Assembly (NCBI GenBank): GCA_964544475.1
Contig: CAZJBS010000001.1
Location: 216,519 to 280,518, forward strand
Direction of reading: 5' to 3'
Length of the DNA: 64,000 bases
Source: CAZJBS01 sp964544475
GTDB taxonomy: Bacteria > CLD3 > SB21
Positions 1-8,492 of this stretch are shown in pieces (the first letter of the stretch is position 1; every line of letters starts with the position of its first letter). Both the position numbers and the translations under genes were made by a program. Under the pieces are notes generated by a model. It ran no database searches. It saw only the letters and a list, made by a program, of their open reading frames with translations, and was not told where the DNA came from.

Positions 1-236
1 CGAAGGCCGCGGCTGTTCATCTTCTCATGGATTTTTGCATCGCCACGACGAAAGTACCCCTCCGCAAAAGGGCTTTTTTCCCAACCAAGCGCCGGATGAT
101 ATTGGGAGAATTTTCGGAGATACGTGACTGGTTTAGCTCCGGCCAAACGAACCAATCCCTCCAGCAAAAGAAGGGCCATCAGGAAACCAAATACCATCAA
201 GCCGGCATACTTAGCCATGTTTTTAATGAGCTTCAT
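1..236 (-). CDS. Partial membrane-anchored SGNH/GDSL-hydrolase-like protein of the polysaccharide cluster (C-terminus outside window)
   Basis: The minus strand reads open from an ATG at 234-236 to the window edge, 78 codons. Residues about 10-31 form one hydrophobic helix, followed by a segment containing YHPALGWEKSPF and an R-G-L sequence at the edge. A single N-terminal helix followed by an 'H-P-x-L-G-W' segment is common at the start of SGNH/GDSL-type proteins in exopolysaccharide clusters, where they may deacylate or acylate glycans; that function is inference, because the catalytic part is missing. The start lies 14 bp inside the end of the preceding O-antigen ligase-like gene, which suggests translational coupling and supports this frame over the shadow frames on the plus strand. 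Confidence 0.6.
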   Translation of the reverse strand, partial: MKLIKNMAKYAGLMVFGFLMALLLLEGLVRLAGAKPVTYLRKFSQYHPALGWEKSPFAEGYFRRGDAKIHEKMNSRGL

Positions 237-1581
237 GAGGGGTCGTATCTCCACGGTTGATGGCAAGGCTTATAACTCCAAAACAGAACCAGCAATAGCC
301 AGGATAAAGAAGAGGCACCAGGCCTGTGCTGTCGATGATGAGAGAGGTTAAGGCGAAAAAACCGCCGATGGAAAGCGCATCGCCATAACGAAGATAGCTA
401 ACCCACAAACTTCTCACCAACAACAACAAAAGGACTGCATAGGTAATCAGGCCGACATAGCCTGTTCCCAGGAGCAATCGCAGGAAGTCGCTATGAATGA
501 AAATCCCTGCCCCATAATCCACTCCGAAAAGTTGATTGGTCATGTCGGCATCTTCGAATCGCTCCAGGCTGACCTCCCATCGAACAAACCGTCCACCGAG
601 TAGCGTGTGCTCATGTTCCGGATTAAGTGTGCCTTCGGCATAGCTGATTTCTTTTCTTAACAGCAAAGTGATTTCTGATTCAACCGTTTCAGTAGTCAAG
701 TAAAGAAGCGTTACGGTCACCAGTAAGACAGAGCCGAGGATTATCTGCCGCCGCAGAATCGAATGCAACAAGAAGCAGGAAGCGATGATGCCGATGGCCG
801 CCTTTGAATAGCCTCTGTAAACAACATAGAGCGCCAAAGGTATGAGTGGAAGCATAAGCCAGGCCGTTCTCCCGCGGTACCTTGACCATTGAACGTAGTC
901 TCCCAAGTACATATAGATGAGGAACAACGTCTGAATGGAATACATGCGCAAATTCGTGCTGTCGTAGTACAGACCCGATATTCTCAGAAGCTCGCCGGTC
1001 GTTCGCACAACGCGACCCTGCATGAGGCCGAAAATCTGCAAGTACGCGGTCACCATCGGAAAAAGGCCTGCCATAATCCAGACCAGGAGAAGCCGTTTCC
1101 TATCCTCCTTGCTGGGGAACAAGAAAGGAACGATGAGGTACGCGGCAATACTATTAAGGGATTGAAAGAAGATCGTTACAGTGGCAAAAAAACTGTCGGG
1201 ATTGTTCATGACGGTGAGTATCAGCGAAAGGGCATTGAGGCAGCCAAACACGACAAACAAGCCGGTGTGACGGATCGGGATAAGAGTTGCTCGATTGGAG
1301 TACAAAACGACAAAGGCAAGTATCGGAAAAGCCACTCCGGTGACGTGCAGCATGCTCAAATCGAGCACTGGCATTCGAAAGGCCCATGTAGCGTCAATGA
1401 TTGGTTTGGTTCCGAACAGCACGAGCAAGGCCATCTTAGGATCACGTACGGCGACAACCGCTACGGCCAACAAAATGACAATGGCCACGGAAATAATGGG
1501 CGATCGAAGGCTCGTCAGTACCAAAACAATGACGATCCCGAGTAATAGAAGAGCTTTCTGATTTTTGCGTGGCGTATTCAC
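223..1581 (-). CDS. O-antigen ligase/polymerase-like integral membrane protein
   Basis: A 452-residue protein made almost wholly of hydrophobic helices, about ten to twelve, with a longer hydrophilic stretch near residues 310-370 that fits the large periplasmic loop of the Wzy/WaaL (O-antigen ligase) family. These enzymes join lipid-linked polysaccharide units, or transfer them to a final acceptor, on the outer face of the inner membrane. The ATG overlaps the end of the upstream glycosyltransferase by 4 bp, and its own end overlaps the next gene by 14 bp, so it sits inside a coupled polysaccharide operon. It is a paralogue in type of the protein at 2750-4012. Whether it is a polymerase or a ligase cannot be told from sequence. 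Confidence 0.8.
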   Translation of the reverse strand: MNTPRKNQKALLLLGIVIVLVLTSLRSPIISVAIVILLAVAVVAVRDPKMALLVLFGTKPIIDATWAFRMPVLDLSMLHVTGVAFPILAFVVLYSNRATLIPIRHTGLFVVFGCLNALSLILTVMNNPDSFFATVTIFFQSLNSIAAYLIVPFLFPSKEDRKRLLLVWIMAGLFPMVTAYLQIFGLMQGRVVRTTGELLRISGLYYDSTNLRMYSIQTLFLIYMYLGDYVQWSRYRGRTAWLMLPLIPLALYVVYRGYSKAAIGIIASCFLLHSILRRQIILGSVLLVTVTLLYLTTETVESEITLLLRKEISYAEGTLNPEHEHTLLGGRFVRWEVSLERFEDADMTNQLFGVDYGAGIFIHSDFLRLLLGTGYVGLITYAVLLLLLVRSLWVSYLRYGDALSIGGFFALTSLIIDSTGLVPLLYPGYCWFCFGVISLAINRGDTTPHEAH

Positions 1582-2753
1582 GGCCGCGGCCTGTGCCTTG
1601 ATGCTATCACAAAATCAAGAGCTTCCAAAAAGCCAGTTGTGCTGACGTCAATCGAAAAACGGCGAAGCGCGGTTTCCTGCGCGGCCCTGGACATGGCAAG
1701 ACGCCTCGCATCGTTCGACAACAGATCGTACAACTCCTGCGCCACGGAAAGCGGATCACGCGGATCGATGATGATTCCATTCACACCGGAAACGATAAGA
1801 TCAGGCGTGCAACCCGCATACTTGGAGCACAGAACCGGGAGCCCGGCGGCCATCGCTTCGATGGGAACCAAGCCGTACAATTCGTTGAGAGACGAAAAAA
1901 TCAGAACGTCGCCGAAAGCGTAATATGCCGGCAATGCGTCGTTCTGATGATGACCCCAGAACAAAACATTGCCCAAATTACGAAGGGCGACAATATTCTT
2001 GAGGGTTACATCTTCGCGGCCGCCTCCGACAATGTGAAATGCAAACCGCTCTTCCGGAAGAAAACCGCGTAATTGATCGAGCGCTTCTAAAATGAGATGG
2101 ACTCCCTTGCGCTTTTCCAAATATCCGACAAAGAGAATGTTAAATCGACTTCCGGCCTGATCTCCAAACGGGTTTCTGCCCGTCGCCCTTTTTCGCGTGG
2201 TCTCCGTCTGGATGGTCTCCGTATCCACCGTATTTGTGGCAACAAATATTTTTGCCGTTGGCAGACCGAGATTTTCCAGGTAGGCCTTGGCCACTGAACC
2301 ATATGCGATAAAAGCGTCGGCTCGTCGGGCAATGAACCTCCTGAACACACGACGCAAACTGCGAAATTTTTTCCGGATGGCTTCTTCCTGAATCGTCTCG
2401 CCGCTCCAGACTATGAACGGCGTACCCAAAATAAATGCCATCAAAGCGACCCAAAGCGTTGCAGGGCCGAAGCCCGCCACTATCACGACGTCCGGACGTT
2501 CACGATGAAGCCGGATCGGCAGTTTCCACGCCATGGAGAAAAATGCCTCTCCGATCATGATACTCGCCTCATGCAGAATGCCATGATCAAATTGGAACTG
2601 CCGGTCATCCACCTTCCATTGACGACGGGAATAGCCCCTGGACAAGAACAGGACTTTCAAGTGCCAACCCCTTTCATGACAGCGGTCAGAAAGCCGCCGA
2701 AAAAGCGGAATTCGATACGGACTTGGGATGCTTGTCACGAGAATAATCTTCAC
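1578..2753 (-). CDS. Glycosyltransferase family 4 (GT-B fold)
   Basis: A 391-residue cytoplasmic protein beginning MKIILVTSIPSPYRIPLF, the usual first strand of a GT4 N-terminal Rossmann domain. The C-terminal domain carries FVGYLEKRKGVHLILEA near residue 210 and the nucleotide-sugar binding segment FSSLNELYGLVPIEAMAAG near 300, which contains the E-x7-E motif of family 4. It should add a sugar from a nucleotide donor to a lipid-linked glycan; donor and acceptor are unknown. It overlaps both neighbours by 4 bp and lies between two O-antigen ligase-like genes. Confidence 0.88.
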   Translation of the reverse strand: MKIILVTSIPSPYRIPLFRRLSDRCHERGWHLKVLFLSRGYSRRQWKVDDRQFQFDHGILHEASIMIGEAFFSMAWKLPIRLHRERPDVVIVAGFGPATLWVALMAFILGTPFIVWSGETIQEEAIRKKFRSLRRVFRRFIARRADAFIAYGSVAKAYLENLGLPTAKIFVATNTVDTETIQTETTRKRATGRNPFGDQAGSRFNILFVGYLEKRKGVHLILEALDQLRGFLPEERFAFHIVGGGREDVTLKNIVALRNLGNVLFWGHHQNDALPAYYAFGDVLIFSSLNELYGLVPIEAMAAGLPVLCSKYAGCTPDLIVSGVNGIIIDPRDPLSVAQELYDLLSNDARRLAMSRAAQETALRRFSIDVSTTGFLEALDFVIASRHRPRP

Positions 2754-4012
2754 GTGGTTCCTACGCCGTCATAAGGTGGACACAGGTTTATGCCGAGGAT
2801 TGCCAGGAAGGCCACTGAAAACGTCTGGTTGTCCCATGGTTGAAGAAACAAACTGGCAAACCAGGTGACCGTCAGAAAGAGACTCCAACCGAAAAGACCA
2901 ATGGGGGACAACTGCCGTTGGTAGACCATTCCGATACGGAACAACAGACTTAGGAACACCGACAAACCCACCATACCATTCTTGAGGAGCACGGCGATAT
3001 ATTGATTGTGGGAACCGTACGAACCGCCCGATCCTATGATCCTTGAAATCCAATCCAGTTTTCCAAAGTGTCCGAAAGCATCTTTCCATAGCCAAATACG
3101 CCCGGTTCCGAGTTTGTCGAGTTCAGAATCTTGGTTTTCTGTTTTGGCAGGCTGTTGGATGAAGGTAAGCTCCTTCTCGAATCTTTTCACCGTCATGGGC
3201 AGAAAAAACACAATACTCAATCCGATAACAACCGTCGTCCAAACCAAACGCCACCGTCTTTCAAGCCAAAAAGCCAACAGAAAAAACATAGTGATCGAGA
3301 CCCACATTGAACGTGTGAACGTAAAATACAGTACGACTGAACAAATCACGAGGTGGCTGAGACTCCATATCCTGCTACGGCGGCCGGGTGAAAGCCGGTA
3401 ATGCAGAAAAGAAAACACGCAGCCTGCAAACATCGCAATGGCCATCACCCCGGCGTCATGATACCCTCCCGTAACCCTCGGAAATAGGCCAAAGGAGTTC
3501 TGAACACCCGCGGCGGCGATCTGCCACACACCGACCAGTGCCGGAAGGGTTGTGCTGATCATGATGGCCCTGGCCAGCATGGCATGGTCATTCTTGTTCA
3601 GGAACATTGGGACGAGCAACAGGGCAGTGGCGTGATTGAGGAGCCTGAAAAACCAGTCACCGACATGTATCCAGCCAATAGGCGATGCGGCGAGCGGAAA
3701 GAAGGTCCAGTAACTGTTGGCAATACCCCACAAGCCGGCGATGACATTCAGGATCACCCAAATGACCATCAATAGCCAAAGGGGGTGTTTCACAACGGAA
3801 CGTCGGTAGGGCCAAGCCGCGAAAAGCAAAAGAACCGGAAATAGCGTACCGACGATTCTGAGCACTGACACACCGGGCAGCAAGTGAGAATCCCACAATA
3901 AGTCGACGGTGAATTTCGTCGAGAAGAAGAAAAGGATGGCCGTGCGTGGTTTGGCAAGAAATAACACGAGCAGGATCATCGAATACAGGGTACCAACAAT
4001 AGCCAGGATCAT
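2750..4012 (-). CDS. O-antigen ligase/polymerase-like integral membrane protein
   Basis: A 420-residue polytopic protein starting MILAIVGTLYSMILLVLFL, with around ten hydrophobic helices and a hydrophilic loop near residues 290-350 where this family keeps its periplasmic catalytic loop. The C-terminal third has the R-I-W-L-W-K-D-A and 'GSHNQYIAVLLKNGMVGL' features typical of O-antigen ligase (Wzy_C) proteins: the x-H-N-x-Y/F motif followed by a G-x-x-G-L segment. It is coupled by 4-bp overlaps to glycosyltransferase genes on both sides. A second protein of the same class lies at 223-1581, so one may be the polymerase and the other a ligase, but this is not decidable here. Confidence 0.85.
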   Translation of the reverse strand: MILAIVGTLYSMILLVLFLAKPRTAILFFFSTKFTVDLLWDSHLLPGVSVLRIVGTLFPVLLLFAAWPYRRSVVKHPLWLLMVIWVILNVIAGLWGIANSYWTFFPLAASPIGWIHVGDWFFRLLNHATALLLVPMFLNKNDHAMLARAIMISTTLPALVGVWQIAAAGVQNSFGLFPRVTGGYHDAGVMAIAMFAGCVFSFLHYRLSPGRRSRIWSLSHLVICSVVLYFTFTRSMWVSITMFFLLAFWLERRWRLVWTTVVIGLSIVFFLPMTVKRFEKELTFIQQPAKTENQDSELDKLGTGRIWLWKDAFGHFGKLDWISRIIGSGGSYGSHNQYIAVLLKNGMVGLSVFLSLLFRIGMVYQRQLSPIGLFGWSLFLTVTWFASLFLQPWDNQTFSVAFLAILGINLCPPYDGVGTT

Positions 4013-5226
4013 GCACTCTCCTCTGACCCGGCAACCAGGGCGGTCAGTATTTCATGAACCATCCTGGAAGTGGTTCGAATGTCATGATGCTTCAGGGCGT
4101 ACGCCCTGGCATTGAGGCCAAGTTCCGATCGCAGACCGTGGTTTTCGATCAGCAATTGCACATCCGCCACGAGTTGTTCAAAGGTTCTTGAATGGCAGCC
4201 CATCCGGTACTTTTCGATAACCCCGTCGGGATCGCAGTGCAGGGTCACGACGGGCGTTTCGCGCATCCAAGCCTGGATGTACGTATTGGGAAAGCCTTCC
4301 CGGTCGGGTTGGGTCGTATTGACGAAAACGGAGGCCCGCCCAAATAGCTGATTGGCCTCATCCCAGTTCTGAGGGCCAATGTAAGTCAGATTTGCTGTAG
4401 TCCGAATGAGATGCTGAAGCGTTGATAAGTACGTCGAATCGGGAATGGGGCCTGCCATCACAAATTGTGCGATCGTACCCTGCAAGCTTCTGGCCAACTC
4501 GATAAACAATTCCGGCTGTTTTCTCCTTCCGACATTGGCCAACCAGAGAATGAGTGGAGGATTTGTTTTTGAGAAAGGTCCCGCGGGTACCTCCAAGCCA
4601 TTACAGACAATCACGGATTCGCGTCCGAGTTGTTCGGTGAACATCCGCTTTTGCCGGTGGCTTTGTGAAATTAGCACATCGCTGTTTCGGACCGTAAATG
4701 CAAAATAGAAATCGAGAATAAGTGCTTGCAGACCGAGGATGCACTTTCTAAGGAATGACTTATCACTGTCGACGACGTGACGCCAATTATGATGCCTGTT
4801 AAGATCGTTGTCTTCAGCACAGTGATACAGCACTTTGGCCCCCAGTCGATGGGCTGTTGTGAAAGGTCTCTTTGACGATGTCAATCGAGAACGACCTCTT
4901 TGGTACAAGACAGCAGGATGGATCCGTCGTAAAATGGAAATAACATCACGCCTCCATAACGAAAAGTGAGATCGCATTCTTAACCAATGAACAGTGAAGC
5001 CATCGATGTCAGTATTGGTTCCTGCCTTCTCAGGGTCCTCGGATTCGGCGATATAGTGAACAAGCCAGCCCATATGACTGAGCTGCTTGGCCATCAGGTA
5101 CGTTTGCACTTCCATGCCCCCGACTTTCTCCGAAAAAAAACGAGGCATCAGAAACGCCACGCGACGTCCTGCCGTCGCCTGATGCATGTCGTCTGAAAGT
5201 GGCTCGGGATGTGTCTTCGAGTTCAT
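4009..5226 (-). CDS. Glycosyltransferase family 4
   Basis: About 405 residues. The N-terminal domain has LMPRFFSEKVGGMEVQTY near residue 28, which is the G-G-x-E-x-Q-x-Y pattern of GT4 enzymes; the C-terminal domain has LWLANVGRRKQPELFIELA and the acidic segment VNTTQPDREGFPNTYIQAW in the nucleotide-sugar site. I prefer the ATG at 5224-5226 over the TTG one codon upstream; no clear ribosome-binding site decides it. It is a close paralogue of 8493-9635 and of the remnant at 6280-6626: all three share the YQRxRxRxTS segment. The end overlaps the next ligase-like gene by 4 bp. Confidence 0.87.
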   Translation of the reverse strand: MNSKTHPEPLSDDMHQATAGRRVAFLMPRFFSEKVGGMEVQTYLMAKQLSHMGWLVHYIAESEDPEKAGTNTDIDGFTVHWLRMRSHFSLWRRDVISILRRIHPAVLYQRGRSRLTSSKRPFTTAHRLGAKVLYHCAEDNDLNRHHNWRHVVDSDKSFLRKCILGLQALILDFYFAFTVRNSDVLISQSHRQKRMFTEQLGRESVIVCNGLEVPAGPFSKTNPPLILWLANVGRRKQPELFIELARSLQGTIAQFVMAGPIPDSTYLSTLQHLIRTTANLTYIGPQNWDEANQLFGRASVFVNTTQPDREGFPNTYIQAWMRETPVVTLHCDPDGVIEKYRMGCHSRTFEQLVADVQLLIENHGLRSELGLNARAYALKHHDIRTTSRMVHEILTALVAGSEESA

Positions 5227-5301
5227 CAACGGAAATGGATTGGAAGGGTGGCTTGAATGAAAGGAAATGACAAACCGGCTGAGCGATCCGCTCGTAGCCT
5301 T

Positions 5302-6243
5302 CTATTTCGCGTCAAGTGGAGGCGGCAAAGCCGGAGGTTGTTTCAACAACGTGATCTCATGTATAGACTTTGTTTTATGTATGTGGTCACGAGTGCCTGG
5401 GATATTAGTTGTGTGGTCATGCACTTCGATGTGGGTGTCGCCAAGCCAATCACATGGAGCGCAAAATCCGTACTCGCGGCATTTGATTCTGACCCGGTCT
5501 GGAGCGAGTGGCTGCTCAAATATGTTCTCGAGATGATCGCTTCGGCGCGTCAGCTTTCCAACACACTGAAATCGTGTTCCATCAGGCGCCAGGAGCACGA
5601 TTGAACGCGTGCAGGTCGCACGCTTTTTAAAGGCGCGCGAGGAGCCTTCAAACCCCTGGTCCACGTCCACGGTCGGTCGGATACTCCTGTCTTTCATTTC
5701 TTCACGAAATCTGGGAATTGATGGATGACTAAGGTTGTCCAAAGCATCGACCGCATGGATGGTGAAAGTCACGTGCTTGCGGTTATGCAACATCCAGTCC
5801 ACATTCTTCAGAAAAATTTCCAACTTTGCTTCAAAGGGGTGAAAACTGACCATTAGATTTACGCGCCTTTTCAAGGCGGACAATTGGTCAGTAATATCAA
5901 GCCCGATATTGGAATAAATATCGATTCGGATCCCCGGAGCAATTTGATTCACCAAATCAACGAGATTTCGGCCATCGACCTTGTAGAGGAAGGGCTCTCC
6001 GCCCGTGAAAATCACATCTCTTTGGAGCGAGTTTATTTTGGATGCCCATTCATCCGGCGATCGGAGCTTAAACCCATACCCGTCAAAGTCCGATTTGTTA
6101 TAATTGTCAACGCAGTAAGGGCAATTGTAGTTGCATCTCAATGTCAAATAGATATGCAGCTTGCCATCATAAATATTCTTGTTGAATAGCTCTATCGAAA
6201 GACGACGTCGAACTCTAAATAGAAAACGTGATAATTCATTCAT
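5302..6243 (-). CDS. Radical SAM protein in the polysaccharide cluster
   Basis: A 313-residue protein with the CNYNCPYC iron-sulfur motif (CxxxCxxC) near residues 34-41 and a FTGGEPFL segment, the S-adenosylmethionine-binding GGE motif of radical SAM enzymes. Further cysteines appear towards the C-terminus (TCTRSIV, FQCVGKL, KCREYGFCAPCDWLG), resembling a SPASM or truncated twitch domain that may bind an auxiliary cluster. ATG 6241-6243 is chosen; an in-frame TTG lies four codons upstream. Placement among glycosyltransferases suggests sugar or lipid-carrier modification, or modification of a surface peptide, but the substrate is unknown. Confidence 0.8.
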   Translation of the reverse strand: MNELSRFLFRVRRRLSIELFNKNIYDGKLHIYLTLRCNYNCPYCVDNYNKSDFDGYGFKLRSPDEWASKINSLQRDVIFTGGEPFLYKVDGRNLVDLVNQIAPGIRIDIYSNIGLDITDQLSALKRRVNLMVSFHPFEAKLEIFLKNVDWMLHNRKHVTFTIHAVDALDNLSHPSIPRFREEMKDRSIRPTVDVDQGFEGSSRAFKKRATCTRSIVLLAPDGTRFQCVGKLTRRSDHLENIFEQPLAPDRVRIKCREYGFCAPCDWLGDTHIEVHDHTTNIPGTRDHIHKTKSIHEITLLKQPPALPPPLDAK

Positions 6244-6279
6244 TGTGAATTCCAAAGATTTAATTCCAATCGTGATATA

Positions 6280-6626
6280 TTAATCAATTTTGTTGCCGAT
6301 GCAAGCCATTTGTCTATGGGACGAGTGGACGAATCTTTCGTCGTCGTGGCCACACGGGGGAGACGTGAATCTGGATCTTACCCTTTGATATATGACTTGC
6401 GAAACAATAGCACGAATCGCAGCGGCATTATCGCGCCTCCAGATGAAAACAGGCCGCGCCGCGGGATCCAGCGCACCTGTATTCCTTCGCACACTTCTTC
6501 GAAACCCGCGGTGGTAGTACTTTCTGCAATGAAATGAACTCGCCAGCCGATTTCAACCAGATGTTTGGCCAAAAAATAGGTTTGAATTTCAACGCCACCC
6601 ACGCGCCGCGTGATGAAATTTGGCAT
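6280..6626 (-). pseudogene. Decayed N-terminal fragment of a GT4 glycosyltransferase
   Basis: Reading from 6626 on the minus strand, an open frame begins MPNFITRRVGGVEIQTYF, closely matching the N-terminus of the GT4 at 4009-5226. It stops after about 82 codons at 6378. The similarity then continues in another frame (VIYQRVRSRFTS, ending at 6280), equivalent to VLYQRGRSRLTSS in the intact paralogue. So there is a frameshift near 6400-6450, and everything beyond about residue 130 is lost. No ribosome-binding site precedes the ATG, and the homology extends upstream of it (SICFV) without a start codon. This is a remnant of a duplicated glycosyltransferase. Confidence 0.75.
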
Positions 6627-6756
6627 TACAAAGCAGATGGACTTGGGCGATAATTTCCGAATAAGTTCCGTTCCTATGCTAGTTAGTGAGTCGATGCCGG
6701 TGGGATCCTACGCTCCAAAGGAAGTGGATGTTTATTTTTGGATGAGATGAGAAGAA

Positions 6757-6772
6757 CACGGCCTCTGCCGTG
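6757..6772 (-). terminator. Possible hairpin terminator after rmlA
   Basis: A six-base-pair stem, CACGGC/GCCGTG with a 4-base loop, lies 26 bp past the rmlA stop on the minus strand and is followed by a pyrimidine-rich run (TTCTTCT). The short stem and imperfect U tract make this a moderate call. Confidence 0.35.
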
Positions 6773-6797
6773 ATTCAATTGAAAGGCCCCATCCCGA

Positions 6798-7658
6798 TCA
6801 TTTGGTCACTCGTTCGAGGTAACTCCGGTACGGACACATTGGCATGACTTTGAGCATCTTCTCAAAGTCATCCATCGGCACAAAACCGGTTCTCCACGCC
6901 GCTTCTTCAATGGATCCGACCATCAGACCTTGCCGCTGTTCCACGGCCCCGATGAAATTATTGGCTTCCAACAAGGCCTGTGGCGTGCCCGTATCCAGCC
7001 AGGCTACGCCGCGTCCGATTTTGTTCACACGGAGTTGGCCTTTGTCCAAATATAAACGATTCAAGTCGGTTATTTCCAGTTCTCCCCGGGCCGAAGGTTT
7101 CAGCTCTTTCGCAATGGATACGACCTGGTTGTCATATACGTACAATCCAGGAACTGCATAATTGGATTTCGGTTGCTTCGGTTTTTCCTCAATCGAAACA
7201 GCCCGGCCACGCTCGTCAAACTCAACGACCCCGTAGCGCTCCGGGTCCTGCACGACATACCCGAATATCGTGGCGCCGTGAGATGCGGATTGTATCGCCC
7301 GTGTGAAGAAATCGAGGGAACCGTAGAAAAGATTGTCTCCGAGAATGAGGGATACGGAGTCTTTTCCTATGAATGACTCGCCAATAATGAAAGCCTGCGC
7401 AAGCCCCTCAGGTTTGGGTTGTTGGGCATAGGAAAAACGGAGGCCAATGTGGGATCCATCACCCAGGAGTTTTTGAAAACTGCCGGCGTCGTCCGGCGTG
7501 GTGATGATGAGGATATCTCGAATGCCGCCCAGGATCAATGTCGACAGCGGATAATAGATCATCGGCTTGTTGTACACGTACATCAGTTGCTTGCTGTACA
7601 ACTTGCTGATCGGAAACAAACGGCTGCCGGCGCCGCCGGCCAAAACAATGCCCTTCAT
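6798..7658 (-). CDS. rmlA: Glucose-1-phosphate thymidylyltransferase
   Basis: A 286-residue nucleotidyltransferase that should make dTDP-glucose from glucose-1-phosphate and dTTP, the first step of dTDP-rhamnose and related sugar synthesis. The N-terminus has LAGGAGSRLFP, then SKQL and KPMIYYPLS; later GDNLF, the metal-binding aspartate segment, and EKPKQPKSNYAVPGLY, all characteristic of RmlA/RfbA. The length is normal for the family (about 290). RmlB, C and D are not in this window. The product would feed the surrounding glycosyltransferases. Confidence 0.92.
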   Translation of the reverse strand: MKGIVLAGGAGSRLFPISKLYSKQLMYVYNKPMIYYPLSTLILGGIRDILIITTPDDAGSFQKLLGDGSHIGLRFSYAQQPKPEGLAQAFIIGESFIGKDSVSLILGDNLFYGSLDFFTRAIQSASHGATIFGYVVQDPERYGVVEFDERGRAVSIEEKPKQPKSNYAVPGLYVYDNQVVSIAKELKPSARGELEITDLNRLYLDKGQLRVNKIGRGVAWLDTGTPQALLEANNFIGAVEQRQGLMVGSIEEAAWRTGFVPMDDFEKMLKVMPMCPYRSYLERVTK

Positions 7659-7722
7659 AATGCCCGATTCTGTATTTTTTGTTGGACGTCGATTACCAAA
7701 AGTGATTTACCAAAAATGACCG

Positions 7723-8484
7723 TCATTTCACATATACGAAAGCTATTTTCTGCGAAAAGAAGACCAATGGGTTATGAATATTGGCCGCAACAAGCTCGTC
7801 TGTAAATGTTGTAAATAGTCTCACGTTGGAAAAGTATTGCGTTCCCAGCTTGTGAATCAAACGAAAATTGCAGAAAAATTGGTGCGTCGGATCGTCGGCA
7901 AAAAGTCGCGAAAACTGAAAAGCAATCCTTTGAACGCGAGACTTGTGTGGTGTCGTTGCTTCCTGCGGTGCCTCCTTCGACGAGCGTGATACGGTTGTTG
8001 GGCCGGAGACAAGCGAACGAATCCTGCTCTTGGATTTTCTGAAGAAATCATACGCTCTTTTTACAGGATAATTTGGCGTTGTCCCAATAATAAAGCCCTG
8101 GGGTTTCAGGACGCGGCGGAACTCTTCCAACAACGCAGGGACGTCCATTCCCGGGATATGCTCAAGTACTTCAAAAAATACGATCACGTCAAAAAAAGAA
8201 TCCGGAAAGGGGAGGGCAATCGAATTTACATGTACGCAGGAGTAACCTTTTTCTCGCACACGAGCCGTACGAATCTCACTGATTTCTGTTCCGTACAACT
8301 GGTTCTTTGGCACGCTGATCGCGATGTGGTCAAGAAATCGGCCGTCGCCGCACCCAATGTCCAGCACGGTCATGGCCGGTGTAATATGAAGATCAAGCAG
8401 AGTTCGCCTTAAACCGGTCACCGGACCGCTCATCGAATGGGTCATCGCGTATTTTTCAAAATCCGGACTAATGGTGCGCTTCAT
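7723..8484 (-). CDS. Class I SAM-dependent methyltransferase
   Basis: A 253-residue cytoplasmic protein with the methyltransferase motif I VLDIGCGDGRFLDHI near residues 40-54, motif II-like ALPFPDSFFDVIVFFEVLEHI near 92-112 and the following FRRVLKPQGFIIG strand, the usual Methyltransf_11/25 pattern. The target is unknown; in this cluster it most plausibly methylates a sugar, a lipid-linked glycan end or a sugar-nucleotide. It begins 8 bp after the stop of the upstream glycosyltransferase, in the same transcription direction. Confidence 0.85.
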   Translation of the reverse strand: MKRTISPDFEKYAMTHSMSGPVTGLRRTLLDLHITPAMTVLDIGCGDGRFLDHIAISVPKNQLYGTEISEIRTARVREKGYSCVHVNSIALPFPDSFFDVIVFFEVLEHIPGMDVPALLEEFRRVLKPQGFIIGTTPNYPVKRAYDFFRKSKSRIRSLVSGPTTVSRSSKEAPQEATTPHKSRVQRIAFQFSRLFADDPTHQFFCNFRLIHKLGTQYFSNVRLFTTFTDELVAANIHNPLVFFSQKIAFVYVK

Positions 8485-8492
8485 CGCAATGG

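Noticed and set aside
889..1545. A 218-codon plus-strand open frame opposite the O-antigen ligase-like gene
   Set aside because: It has low-complexity, Gln/His-rich coding with no family likeness, no promoter or ribosome-binding site, and mirrors a clear membrane protein on the minus strand.
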